A stretch of DNA of 64,000 nucleotides from Puccinia triticina (GCF_026914185.1 NC_070558.1:1860001-1924000), one strand, 5' to 3'. Counted from the first letter of the stretch, positions 33,083-43,906 are shown. Notes: generated by a model not told the origin, from the sequence alone. Program-made: numbers and translations.

Positions 33083-34985
33083 GGGTCAGCCTAAATGCAC
33101 TCCAAAAGTGAGTGTATGGAGTGTGCACTCCAATGATTGTTGGAGTACAGACTAGAGTACTCCAAGTCAATTGGAGTGCAGAACCGGGGACTCAAGAATC
33201 TTTGGAGTGCACCACAAAGAACTCCAGTGGCCAGGAAATGTAATGAGTGCCCATGAGTCTCACTCCATCAGATTGGAGCGCATTCCCCTAGCACTCCATT
33301 CCTGATATTTCTCCTCCTCAAAAGGGGAGTGCAGTACTGTGCACTCCAGCCAGAGCTGGAGTGCCTACAACTTCAACCGGGCTATGTACAAACACACCCC
33401 ACTTGATCCTCCTGATATCCATGACCGGTACAGCCCGGCATTGAGCGGATTAACATCTCCTCTCAATGACCGGTCTGTACCGGACCGCCGGTTATTGAGG
33501 TAAATCACACCTCTCGATGACCGGTCTGTGCCGGTCATCGAGGGGAGTAACATCTCCTCTCGATGACCGGTCTGTGCCGGTCACCGAGGGGACTCACACC
33601 TCTCGATGACCGGCGCGGACCGGTCACACCTCCCGATGACCGGCACAGACCGGTCATCGAGGGGACTCACACCTCGATGATTGGTCACCACCGGTCATCG
33701 AGGCTAATAACACCTCCTCTCGATGACCGGTCATCACCGGTCATGGAGAGGGCTCACACCTCTCGATGATTGGTCAGTCCGGTCATCGAGGGTAACAACA
33801 CCTCTCGATGACCAGTCATCACCGGCCATCGAGGTGAGTCCCATCTCTCGATGACCGGTCAGACCGGTCATCAAGGGTAATAACACCTCTCGATGACCGG
33901 TGATGACCGGTCATCGAGGTGAGTCACATTCCTCGATGACCGGTCAGACCGGTCATCGAGGGGACTCACACCTCTCAATGACCGGTCAGACCAACCGGTC
34001 ATCGAGAGTAGCACCTCCTCTTGATGACCGGTCATCACCAGTCATGAAGAGGGCTCACACCTCTCGATGACCGGCACAGACCGGTCATCGAGAGGACTCA
34101 CACCATCTCACACCTCTCGATAACCGGTGATGACCGGTCATCAAGGTGAGTCACATCTCTCGATGACCGGTCTGTGCCGTTCATCGAGAGGAGTAACATC
34201 TCCTCTCGATGACCGGTCAGACCGACCGGTCATCAAGAGTAGCACCTCCCCTCGATGACTGGTACACACCGGTCATCAAGAGGTGTTATTACCCTTGATG
34301 ACCGGTCTGACCGGTCATCAAGAAATGTGACTCACCTTGATGACCGGTGATGACCAGTCATCAAGAGGTGTGAGTCCCCTCGATGACCGGTCTGACCGGT
34401 CATCAAGAGGTGTGAGTCCCCTCGATGACCGGTCTGACCGGTCATCGAGAGGTGTGAGTCCCCTCAATGACCGGTCTGACCGGTCATCGAGAGGTGTGAG
34501 TCCTCTCAATGACCGGTGGTGACCGGTCATCGAGAGGTGTGACTGATGACCGGTCCGCGCTGGTCATCGAGAGGTATGAGTCCTCTGGATGACCGGTCGT
34601 GTGCCCCTTGATGACCGGTCCAGACCGGTCATCGAGAGGTGTGATTGTGGGCACTCCAAAAAAAAGGAGACATTGAAGTGCACCCCAATGCACTCCATTT
34701 GGTATTTGCCAGCTGGAGTGCAAAGCCAAAATCCTCCACTGAAAAGGTGGAGTGCTTGGGCTTGCACTCCATTTTTTTTGGAGTGCATCTAGCTGCACTC
34801 CCCTATTTTGGTCAATTTTGGAGTACCCAGTTGTGTACTCCAATAAACATGGAGTGCCCATCTGGGGACTCCATGTTTTGGGAGTACAAAATCAAGGCAC
34901 TCCAACTTTTTTGGAGTGCTGGCCCCCCAAAGCCAAAAATTTGGAGTGCATGAAGTAAAAGTTTGGAGTGCATTTAGGCTGACCC
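33083..34985. mobile_element. Mutator-like foldback element, 1903 bp, 9-bp TSD
   Basis: The TIR GGGTCAGCCTAAATGCACTC is matched inverted at 34985. The flanks are a perfect 9-bp duplication, TTTCTGCCC (33074-33082 and 34986-34994), the size typical of Mutator-like elements. GGAGTGCA/TGCACTCC words are repeated many times in the outer 300 bp at both ends. The centre is a palindromic array. There is no transposase frame. Confidence 0.85.
33400..34645. repeat. Array of about 25-30 TCGATGACCGGTC palindromes
   Basis: Each unit is an inverted repeat with arms like CCTCTCGATGACCGGTC around a loop of 0-6 bp. Spacers of about 10 bp separate units. Left of about 34240 the spacers read GACTCACAC or GGTAATAACAC; to the right they read as complements (GTGTGAGTC, GTGTTATTACC). 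The whole array is thus one large inverted repeat made of small ones. Confidence 0.9.
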
Positions 34986-34994
34986 TTTCTGCCC

Positions 34995-35086
34995 AGGGTG
35001 TGAGGTCAAAATAGGTGCACAGTGAGGATTAAACCCGCAACCTAAATGTTACAGAACACTCAAGACGTAAGCACTAACCATTATCC
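34995..35086 (-). repeat. tRNA-like fragment
   Basis: On the minus strand TTAGGATAATGGTTAGTGCT resembles a tRNA D-arm/A box and GGTTGCGGGTTTAATCCT a B box. Stems are poorly preserved, and the CACTG element is inserted at its 5' edge. Probably a SINE remnant. Confidence 0.35.
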
Positions 35087-35089
35087 TAA

Positions 35090-35914
35090 CACTGCGGGCA
35101 TCTCGATGTTGCTGCGGACCGCAGCGACATCTGACGATTCAGTGGGGATTTGAACCCTGTGCAACAAGTATTGCAGCGACACTTGGCCGGCCGGCAATCA
35201 GCCGGCCACCGGGGTATGTACACACAACGCACCTCTCGATGGCCGGCACAACGACCGGTCACCGAGAGAAGTATGCACTCCTCTCAATGGCTGGCCCAAG
35301 GACCGGCCATCAGGAGCAGTCCTTGTGCCGGCCGTTGAGAGTTGTCCACACTCCTCTCGATGACCAGCATAACGACTGGTCATTGGGAGGAGGAGTCCAC
35401 ACTCCTCTCGATGACCAGCACAAGGACTGGTCATCGGGAGGAGGAATCCATACTCCTCTCAATGCCAACACAGGCCGGCGTCGAGAGGAGTACATGCACC
35501 TCGATGCCTGGTCTGTGCTGTCCATCGAGGGAAGTGTGTATGTCCTCCCGATGACCGGGCCTTGGGCCAGCCATCGAGAGGAGTGCGTACTCCTCTCGGT
35601 GACCGGTCGTTGTGCCGGCCATCAAGAGGTGTCTGTACTCCTCTTGACGCCGGTGTGTGCTGGCATCAAGAGGAGTGTGGACTCCTCCCGATGACCGGTC
35701 CATGAGCTAGTCACCGAGAGGAGTGAGAGGAGTGTGTAATCCTCTCAATGGCCAGCACAAGGACCGGTCATTGAGAGGTTGTTATGTATGTACTGTGGTG
35801 GCCGGCTGTCCAAAGGCAAATCAGCCGGCCATGTCGCTGCAGCTGACGCTGCATTCTGATATGCAGTGTCATGATGTCGCTGCGGCCCGCAGCGACACCG
35901 AGATGCCCGCAGTG
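35090..35914. mobile_element. CACTG-terminal element, 825 bp, TIR about 40 bp, TSD TAA
   Basis: The end CACTGCGGGCATCTCGATGT, followed by TGCTGCGG and CCGCAGCGACA, is repeated inverted at 35875-35914 with three mismatches. TAA is duplicated (35087-35089 and 35915-35917). CACTG ends with a 3-bp duplication fit CACTA/CMC. The TIR itself contains a GCTGCGGNCCGCAGC palindrome. The interior is an array of CTCTCGATGGCCGGCAC-like palindromes. Confidence 0.85.
35225..35790. repeat. Palindromic array related to the 33.4-kb array
   Basis: Units such as CTCTCGATGACCAGCAC facing GACTGGTCATCGGGAGGAG repeat about a dozen times, with ACTCCTCTC as the common junction. The motif is the same family as the array in the neighbouring Mutator-like element, but more diverged. 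Confidence 0.8.
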
Positions 35915-36151
35915 TAAATTCATTATTCAAATGAACAATTTTTTGGAAAATATTGAACAAAAAAGTTCCACCCCAAAAAAGTTACGTTATCCAAAACCTC
36001 CAAAACTCAAAAACAAAAAAATTTACTTTACGTTTATATGTTACTCAAAAAAAATGTTACGTTACCCAAATGGCTAATTTGGATAACTAAAAAAAAGCTA
36101 CAGTATCCAATTAGCCCTCCGTAACGTACCGTAACGTAACTGCCCACCCTT

Positions 36152-37120
36152 GAGGACGGTCAGCAGCGCTCTAGAATTGAAGCGTTCGCAGTGCATCCAC
36201 AACGTTGACGTCATAGTCCGAGTCCGTAAAGCGCACTGCGCACAAGTCCGTAACGTACACCGCGCACACTGTAAAAGTGTAGTATTTGAAGGATGAGGGG
36301 AATTTTCCATTTTCTTGCTCATTGGAATGCATGTTGAAAGTTATATAAGGTGCTTGAAGTGGTTTTGCATAAATATGTGCATTTAAACTGGCAGCTGAGT
36401 GTGAAAATGGTAGGTCAATTGCTTTGTAGAAACAGTTATTTACAAAAGAACTCAATGAGAAGTAAATACAATTGTTAAGAATAGAAAAACAATAGATCTT
36501 TTTATAGTAAAGAAATAAGTAATTAAATAAATACCTTGAAGAGAAACCTGAACAACAAATAAATCTCAAACAATGACAACAGACAACGATGATAAGCACA
36601 AGGAAATATCACAGCAAAAAATAGCCTGAAAAAACAAATGATTAAATGAATATGCCAATACAATAATAATATGTTAGGATGGATGGATGTATGAAGTAAC
36701 TATCTGCCCAGAGGCTAGATCTAGCTCTTCCTGAATGCTTAGGGTGATTGATGATTGAGATTGAACTTTGATTTGATTGAACGGGCCCAAAGGAGATTAT
36801 CTTCAAGTATTGTTTGGGTGTTGATGATTGTTGAGTGAAGAGGTACAATCAGAATGGATGAAGATTGATCAGAGAGTAGATTGGAGAGTAGTGATGAAAA
36901 AAGGGAGTGGAACGGAATGGGGAAGAATAAAGTTATTGGCAAGTTTTTAGGTTTTGGATGTGGAGTTCTGAACCAATTAAGATGACGTCATATGCATAAG
37001 AGTATGTATAACCACAATGTGTGAGTATAAACTTGACACTGAGCTGCATATGTATAAAACCATACTTGATATAGTGAGGGCCAGGCTCAAACAAAATTTG
37101 TTGATATTTTGTCATTCTCA
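36152..37120. other. Unassigned AT-rich interval
   Basis: Nearly 1 kb with no gene or repeat that I can support. Confidence 0.35.
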
Positions 37121-38189
37121 GAGCTTCTTCACCCGGGGAGGTAAAACCGGGTTGCTAAAACCCCTGGATGGCAACTCAACTTTTGCATATAGCAACCTGC
37201 AAGACTCTGGCACCCACCCGTGGCTGCTATATACACAGACGCACCAGAAGCACCCCCCAATGACCAAGTCATCAAAGGGAGATACAGTGCTCCATGACCA
37301 TACAGCCGGTCATCAATGACTCACATATCACACTAGTGTATGAATGACTGGTGTAGCCGGCCGTTGATAGCTTGAAAACCTCCCTTAGACCGACATAGCC
37401 GGTCATCAAGAGCTCTCAATGACTTGCTGTAGTCATTGAGAGCTCTCTCAATGACTGGCTACCCCGTTCCAGTAGCCAGTCATCAAGAGAGCTCTTAATG
37501 ACCACAGCCAGTCATTGAGAGAGCTCACAATGACCGGGGTAGCCAGTCATTAAGAGAGCTCACGATGAACGGGGTAGCCAGTCATCCAGAGAGCTCTCAA
37601 TGACTGGTATAGCCAGTCATCAAGAGAGCTCTCAATGACCGGTATAGCCAGTCATTGATAGAGCTCTCAATGACTGGTATAGCCAGTCATCAAGAGAGCT
37701 CTCAATGACCGGTATAGCCAGTCATTGATAGAGCTCTCAATGACCGGTGAGCAGTGAGCCAGTCATTGAGATAGCTCTTGATGACCAGTATAGATGGTCA
37801 TTGATTTTCTCAATAACCGGTATAGCTGGTCATCAATTTTCTTGATGTTTGGTATATGCAACCGGTCATCAATAGCTTTTGATGCTCTCAATAACCGGAC
37901 AGCCAGTCATCAATAGCTTGAATTGCTCTCAATGACTGTTTTGATGGCGGGTTGTAGCTGTTCTAGGCTTGTTGTATTATTTGGGTTGGTGAGTTTGGAG
38001 GGGGGATGAGCTGGGATGAGTTGCTATTGAGTTGCTAGCGGGTTGCCAGATGTAGCAACCTGATGTCAATTTTTACCTCCAGAGGCAAAATAGAAACTGA
38101 CTTGCCACCCCGGGTGGGTGGTGTTTTTTGGGTTTGGGTTGGTAAACGCGGGATAGCAACCTGGTTTACCTCCCCGGGTGGAGATGCTC
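37121..38189. mobile_element. TIR element, 1069 bp, with a palindromic array, TSD TCA
   Basis: The left end GAGCTTCTTCACCCGGGGAG and the right end, inverted GAGCATCTCCACCCGGGGAG, continue into GGTAAA and GGTTGCTA on both sides (TIR about 35 bp). TCA is duplicated (37118-37120 and 38190-38192). The GAGCATC start resembles the MITE at 49206, suggesting PIF/Harbinger, though TCA is not its usual target. There is no coding capacity. Confidence 0.7.
37378..37930. repeat. Array of TGACTGG-TATAG-CCAGTCA and GAGAGCTCTC palindromes
   Basis: About fourteen units of roughly 42 bp alternate the two palindromes. Some units read TCAATGACCGGTATAGCC, linking this array to the ACCGGTC arrays at 33.4 and 35.2 kb. 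Confidence 0.85.
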
Positions 38190-38597
38190 TCAGGCTTTCA
38201 TGACGCCTTTTGTCACATTTGATTATAGTGTGATGAAGGAAGCTGGTTTTTCTTCTTTGAATCCAGTTTTTTTTGATTGTGCGTTCACAGAGCTGATTTT
38301 TCTTCTTCAAATCCAGTTTTTGATTTTGTGTTTACGGAGCTGAGCTCTCTTTGAATCCAGTTTTTCAATTATGTGTTTACAGCCCATTATAATAACCAAA
38401 GAACAAAACTAATCACAAGCCAAAAAAACAAAGAGGCTACTCGTAGAAAAACAGAGTACAAATCAAGCCCATAAAACTGATGTGAGTGGTTTCAAGACTG
38501 GATTAAGTAGAATTTCTGACCATCTAGCACCAAAACACAAGAACACTTTTGATTCTTTGACTATATTACAGATACACGTGAGAACATGTTTCTACAT
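38190..38597. other. Unassigned interval
   Basis: A short direct repeat of TTTGAATCCAGTTTTT words (38250-38370) is present. Nothing else was recognised. Confidence 0.4.
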
Positions 38598-38600
38598 TAA

Positions 38601-38796
38601 GGGTGTTCAAAGTTTAAATCATAAAATTTTCAATGCATAAAATCATAAAATCATAAAACTTTCAAGTGATGATTTCATATGTACCATTCTAGAAATGTTG
38701 CTCTAATTTGAGTACTTGGGTGCAACATATTTTTTCAGCTTAGAATTTTATGATTTTATGGTGTTATGATTTTATGCAAGTCAACTTTGAACACCC
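38601..38796. mobile_element. PIF/Harbinger-type MITE, 196 bp, TSD TAA
   Basis: The TIR GGGTGTTCAAAGTT and its complement AACTTTGAACACCC are flanked by TAA (38598-38600 and 38797-38799). The inner arms are rich in ATCATAAAAT and its inverse, so the whole can fold as a hairpin. Confidence 0.85.
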
Positions 38797-38799
38797 TAA

Positions 38800-40284
38800 T
38801 TTGGGTGAGTACCAGATACCAGGGGGAACGGGGGATGTTTTAAAAAATGAACACAAGCACAAATATTGAGAGGTAAAAATGGGGCTAGACACCGTGGGCA
38901 CAATTGGATTAAAGTTTACCCGGTATTGTGTTCTTTCGCCCACATTTTCCTCCCTTATCTTTGGTACTCATGTCGCATTTGATTGCCTTTCTTGCCACTT
39001 TATTCTTGCTTGGTTTTGGTTTGATCAATGACAATGAGTTTTTGTCTCCTCAGCGGAAATGGGGGTGCGAAAATCCCGAGAAGAATGAGGTCAAAGAGTT
39101 CGTCTGGACATTATCAACTTGATCGAGTAGTTTGATCGTCGGTAAACGCGTAAAATTGTAGAGCTGAAAAAGATTATTCGCGCTCCAGTCAGCCATTCTT
39201 CAAGTGGAACAAGGTGAATTCAGGAATTTAGAAATACATTCAGCTGCCGAATGAAAGAAGAGACATTACTGTGCCAAAAGAATTTAGGCAAGATCATCGT
39301 GGCAAATTTGGTGTTCGCTGCAAGAAGAAAGATTTAGGTTAGATTGCTAATTTGAATTTTAAAGGCGACCACACGCACCATGTGCCAGAACAAAGGCGTC
39401 CCCTGGACCATTCCAACGCTGATTGGGGCAAGAATTCAGTCGGTCAGTAAACAGTGATACACCTCAGCACCTGCGTTACTAGTTGCACTCACAATTTATG
39501 GTCTGTATTCTTCATGACTGCAAAGATGGTAGAGTTTGCTTATGAAAGCCTACATGAGCACACAGTCAGGAATACGCAGTGATGGATCTAATACACAATT
39601 CAAACTTACAGTGCACTGGGGTGCTGCACTTGGCTCCGGCTTCAGCGGGCGCGAAATCTCAAGGGCATCAGGAGAGTTGCTCTTTACACTCAGGAAAAAC
39701 TTTTGATAAATCTAGGTTCATAAGCTCTTGGCAACTATTTGGACAATTCATACTACTGTTGGATGGAATCTGGCGGAATTTTGAAGAACCGGGGATGTGG
39801 ATTTCATCTGCTGAAGAATATTTGTTATTGTATTTATGGAGAACTTTGAAGGCTGGACAACTGAAGAAAGATTCCACAGTGGGGATATCAGTGTCTATAT
39901 AGGTCTGATAGGTTTAGTTCAAACAAGTTACAGTTATTTATTATATATGGTTCAAAAATTGGATTACTTTTAGCCCTGATATTATAGATTGGAGATTATT
40001 TGGAAAACTTCTAGCCCTGGCAAGTGTCAGAGGGTAGTAAATATCTATGCAGAAGAAATAACCACAAACTCTAATCAGCAAGACTCAGCCATATTAAACA
40101 AGACAGTACTCAGATTGGAAAAAGAATTATCAAGAATTTTTGCCATTGGACTAATCAATTTTTTTACACTGAAAGAAAAGATGCCAGCAAGTATTTAAAA
40201 CCTTGGACTCAAGACCTCAAGATTGAAAACACCTAAAATTAGTGTAGGATCTAAATTAATTTCTTTCCACACCTTGTCTATATT
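38800..40284. other. Unassigned, possibly internal region of the following LTR element
   Basis: Only short frames of up to about 107 codons, none with a recognisable retroelement domain. It lies upstream of the polypurine motifs and LTR, so it may be decayed internal sequence. Confidence 0.3.
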
Positions 40285-41666
40285 TGATTAGTTGGGGGAG
40301 GAACTCACACTCTTTCACAAGTCACTCTTTTATCTGCCATCCTTCCTTCAGCTATTTTCACAATCATAATCAACCCCACCAAACTCAAACTCATAGAACT
40401 AATCAAAAAACAAAAAATCCTACCTCCTGGGCATGAGACTAAACTGTTCAACCTTTCTGTTCAACCCCAACTGCTAATACTTAAACTAGGTTTGAATTTT
40501 ACGGTTCAACAAATCAAGTGCAACTCTAAAAACACTCAAAATAAAAAATAAAAATCAAATTCAGCATAAACACATCAACACATTAATCAAAAGACAAAAA
40601 CTCACCGGTTTCAATTTTATAAGTTGGGGGAGGTGTTCTCACTTCTCTAAAAACCCTCAGATTGGTATCCTTTCTCTCTTATTCTCAACCTCTCTCAGAT
40701 TCTCACTCTCACTTAAAGGTTGGAGAAAACCATTTTTAAGTTGGGGGAGGGGTGTCTCTCAAAGACTGGTCTAGATCAATTTTTTTAATTTGTTTCAGCT
40801 CAGATCATTTGATCATCCTCCAGGAAAAATATGTGATTCAGCTCATTGACAGATTGATCAAGAAACCAGGCTGCAAGCTGGGAGAGGAGGCCAACGTTAA
40901 ATCTTACCGGTTAGGATCAAGGGAAACATTGCAACTCAACGATCGTTATTGGACGGCTGGTGCAATCGTTATACTCAACAAATGTTATTGGACGGCGGGT
41001 GGTTGGATGCATGGGAGAAGTGTGATGGTTGTTTTTGGGTGATTGAAAGAATCGGTGGCGGCTACACAAGGAAGAATGGACCAACAAGAGGGCCTTCTTT
41101 AATAGACGATATCGTTGGTGGTTTTCCTGGTTCTTCTGGGCAACAAATCCGATGCAGCGGCGATAACAATGACGTCAGGTGACGCGGTCAGCTGTTTTTT
41201 AAAACACGACACACAGGAGGTTGGCGATCTTGACTGGTGATCCGATTCAAAGATAGCCAAAGTAGGGCAAAGACGATAAACACGAGTTGAAGAATACAAG
41301 TTGGGGGAGGATTAGCTCTTGATATCCTCCCAGGAAATGTGGAAAAAGCCCACTAGAATGGATAGTGACTTGAACATACTTGGACGGACATCACCGGCGA
41401 AGATATTGGACACAAACGGCAACCATTGGAGTGCAGGACTCGGCGAGGGCGGATTGGCGTGCAGTTGGAAGACGGCGGATGATCGGCGGCATTAGACCGG
41501 TGTCCACGACCGGAGATTCAAACCTCAAGACTAGCATTAACAACTCATACACGGACAACAATCAACCTCAACAAACTTCAACACATCAAGACACAAATCT
41601 ACAATTGGAATAACAACAATAATCAAAACAGAATCGTCTGGGGACAGACAATAAGTTGGGGGAGGA
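40285..41666 (+). mobile_element. 3' internal region of an LTR retrotransposon with five polypurine motifs
   Basis: The motif AGTTGGGGGAGG occurs at about 40290, 40622, 40739, 41299 and 41654. The last copy directly abuts the LTR start, exactly where a polypurine tract belongs. The others are potential extra priming sites or spacers. No integrase, RT or RNase H remains in this part. Confidence 0.65.
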
Positions 41667-42966
41667 TGTGGTATGCTTTATGGTTACCCATCTAGCCCAT
41701 TTCAAAATTTCCTGTTTTCTCATATGTACACTCACAAATCACCCAATACGGCAACACCACTGGATTCTACGGCCAAAACTACACAGGACACCATGGACAA
41801 CACACCTTAAACCCCTCTGGATCACAAGTTACAACCCCTTCAAGACACCATCATTCAGTTACATACACACAAAACACCATACTCAGGTCATGTAATCCGT
41901 TACATGAACCACACTTACCCAGGACATGTAATCAGTTACATGTACCACCCTGACAGTTTGTCTACCCTTCAAATATCCTTTACCTCTGTAGAGACTGTAA
42001 AATGAAGATGTGTCTGGTGAGAGTCGAACTCACGACCTCAGCTATGCTGAGACACATACTAGAGTGCTGCCTTTACCAACTAGGCTACAGACGCTTGTGG
42101 CTGCCAGCTGGGTGGTTGGTTGGTAGTGCTCATGGGTCAATCCAACAGCCCTCCATACTCTGGTGATACATCATGGTAGCAGACTAACAGACAACTCAAC
42201 AACCTCATCAGCTGCACTCATTTCATTGTGTTATGCACATGTCATGTAGTGTCATGCAGTGTTATGCACGCTTGATGCAGGCTTATACAGTCTTATGCAG
42301 GTGCATGCAGACTAGTGTAATAGGGGCTGCAGTCTGACAGTTGACAAATGACATCATGCAGGTGGCAAGATAGCAAAAACCCCTCATGCAGCTTGCAGAT
42401 GACATCATTTGACAGGCCAGGCCAGCTAAAACATCTCACCTCCTATTTCTCACTAGCCAAATTCCCTCATATGACATCATGACCTCATGTGCCCTGTCAA
42501 CCACCAGCCAAAATACCTCTTTGTAGTCTTCAGGGCAGCTAAAACCCCTCATTCTCTTGTTCCCCTGGAGCTAAAATCCCTCACTCTTTTCTATTTAAGG
42601 AGGCTCTCCTCCCCCCAGTTGTAATTTCTCTCAGCAAACTACTTGTGCTCAGCTTACCCCATAACAGTACAACACTCGCTCACTCTACAGTATTAGCCCC
42701 ACTCTATATTGTGGTTTTAAAACCCTTACATACAAATTACAACCTCATGACAACACTTACTCATCAGCTACATCACCATAACCCTTAAGCCACCTGCTCA
42801 AAGTAGGCTATCTTTTGATACACCTCCACTATCACTACATAAACCGTCCAATCGTAGATTGGGGGGCTTGTTTTAGTGTCTAGTGACCCAGGAAAGGCAG
42901 AGGTAACCTCATTCATCCCTTTCCGCACTCAGCAAAAGGTTCTCAGGAACACTTTTGAGCTTTACA
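41667..42966 (+). mobile_element. 3' LTR, 1300 bp
   Basis: It begins TGTGGTATGCTTTATGG immediately after a polypurine tract and ends TTTTGAGCTTTACA. It shares both termini, the TATA-type block (42591-42600) and the final 120 bp with the solo LTR at 11439-12760. No partner 5' LTR lies in the window, so the element is 5'-truncated or rearranged. A class II tRNA-like sequence lies inside at 42009-42094. Confidence 0.8.
42009..42094 (-). repeat. Class II tRNA-like sequence inside an LTR
   Basis: On the minus strand an 86-nt tRNA-like fold can be drawn. The acceptor is GCGTCTG/CAGACAC (one mismatch), the D arm TAGCCTAGTTGGTAAAGGC, the T arm perfect (GTGAG-TTCGACT-CTCAC) and the long variable arm perfect (CTCAGC-ATA-GCTGAG). 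The anticodon loop is irregular (8 nt, around TCTAGTAT), so a working tRNA is doubtful; a SINE head or captured tRNA pseudogene is likelier. Confidence 0.5.
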
Positions 42967-43898
42967 ACAGCTGGGGCAGTGCCATTGGGGGGATTGTCTG
43001 AGGGGTCACATTCAACACCCACCCGGCAAGTGAGGGTGAAAAAGTCGTCCGTGGCTTGGTGGTTTGACATTGACTGACGGATAAAATTTGTCTCAGTTCT
43101 AGCCCGGGGATAATGAATTGGGCAAGATACTCACCACAATTTTTGATGCTAGGATTGGGAATGCAAGGGGTGCACTTGATTTGATGGTTGTTTCGTGGGC
43201 CTATGGGAGGTGCGGCGGTCAAACAGTGGCTGAGTTAGCAAGCAGGACGGACGAGGTGAAAGGGGTAAAGAGGGGGGGACAGACCGGATTAGGGGTATTG
43301 CTGGGAGGGTTGGCAGTTACGGCTGGGTGGATGGCGGATGGGTGAAAATCTTTTCGCCGGGTGGGCGGCGGGACAGGCGGCGGTACCGGCTGGCCGGAGG
43401 TTAGGTTTTGTCGAGGTGGGAGGAGGTCCGGGGGGCATGGTGGTCGGGGAGAGAGAGATGGTGGAGAGAGGGAAGAAAGAGGAAGAATCGGAAGATTTGG
43501 AAGGGGATACAGGGCAGGGGGCTGAAATGAAAAAGTGTGTGTGTCGGATTTTCAGCCTCGCGAGCTCGCAAGCTTTTCTAACATGGCTGTAAGTTAGAGT
43601 CTGGTCGATCCCGCGCCCCGGCTCCACTCTTTTTCTGGGTAGGAACCGGAGCGGAGCGCAGCGTAGCGAGGTCCTGTGGTCCATGGAAGCAATCCATAGC
43701 AACAGGCCTTGGAACACGTCTGGAGCGCCTCTTCCCCCTCCGGAAGAAGCAAACCTCAGGTTGGCTAGGGGACTGGCTCCCAAGCCTCCCCCTTGCGCCT
43801 TTGTCACGCTGGTGACGGTAAGAGATACCGCCTAGGTGACACGTGCCAGCTCAGAGTGGCCCCAAGGCCTAGCCCCGATGGGGGGGGACGCTGGCGGA
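42967..43898. other. Unassigned, then upstream region of the DIRS/Ngaro-class element
   Basis: The part up to about 43590 is G-rich and non-coding. It contains GCAAGCTTTTCTAACATGGC (43568), a word also found as the subterminal repeat of the Tourist-like element at 28515-29302. From about 43600 the GC-rich sequence probably belongs to the 5' end of the tyrosine-recombinase element, whose exact start I could not define. Confidence 0.4.
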
Positions 43899-43906
43899 CA
43901 TAAAAG
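43899..43906 (+). promoter_or_regulatory. Possible TATA box of the tyrosine-recombinase retrotransposon
   Basis: CATAAAAG, followed by GAGAGCCCTTCC, lies about 165 bp upstream of the gag ATG (44071) in otherwise GC-rich sequence. Confidence 0.35.

Larger units (their letters stand above)
32771..36151. mobile_element. hAT-like element hosting two nested elements
   Basis: The ends CAAGGGTGGGCCGTTACGTT and, inverted, AAGGGTGGGCAGTTACGTTA fit hAT (CARGG-TGGGC type). Flanking 8-mers are AAGGACAG and GAGGACGG, which agree at 6 of 8 positions. Subterminal GTTACGTTA words occur on both sides. A Mutator-like element (33083-34985) and a CACTG element (35090-35914) are inserted in it. Only about 650 bp of the host element remains, without transposase. 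Confidence 0.65.

Noticed and set aside
33400..34645. CRISPR-like pattern of regular repeats and spacers
   Set aside because: The spacers are not unique; they repeat GACTCACAC-type words. The repeats are eukaryotic-transposon palindromes inside a TIR element with a 9-bp TSD. No cas genes exist and the genome is fungal.
42009..42094. Functional class II tRNA gene (Leu or Ser)
   Set aside because: The anticodon loop is eight bases with no sensible Leu or Ser anticodon, and it sits within an LTR.
43338..43592. 84-codon Gly/Glu-rich frame upstream of the YR retrotransposon
   Set aside because: Derived from a G-rich low-complexity stretch similar in composition to that after the solo LTR; no domain.
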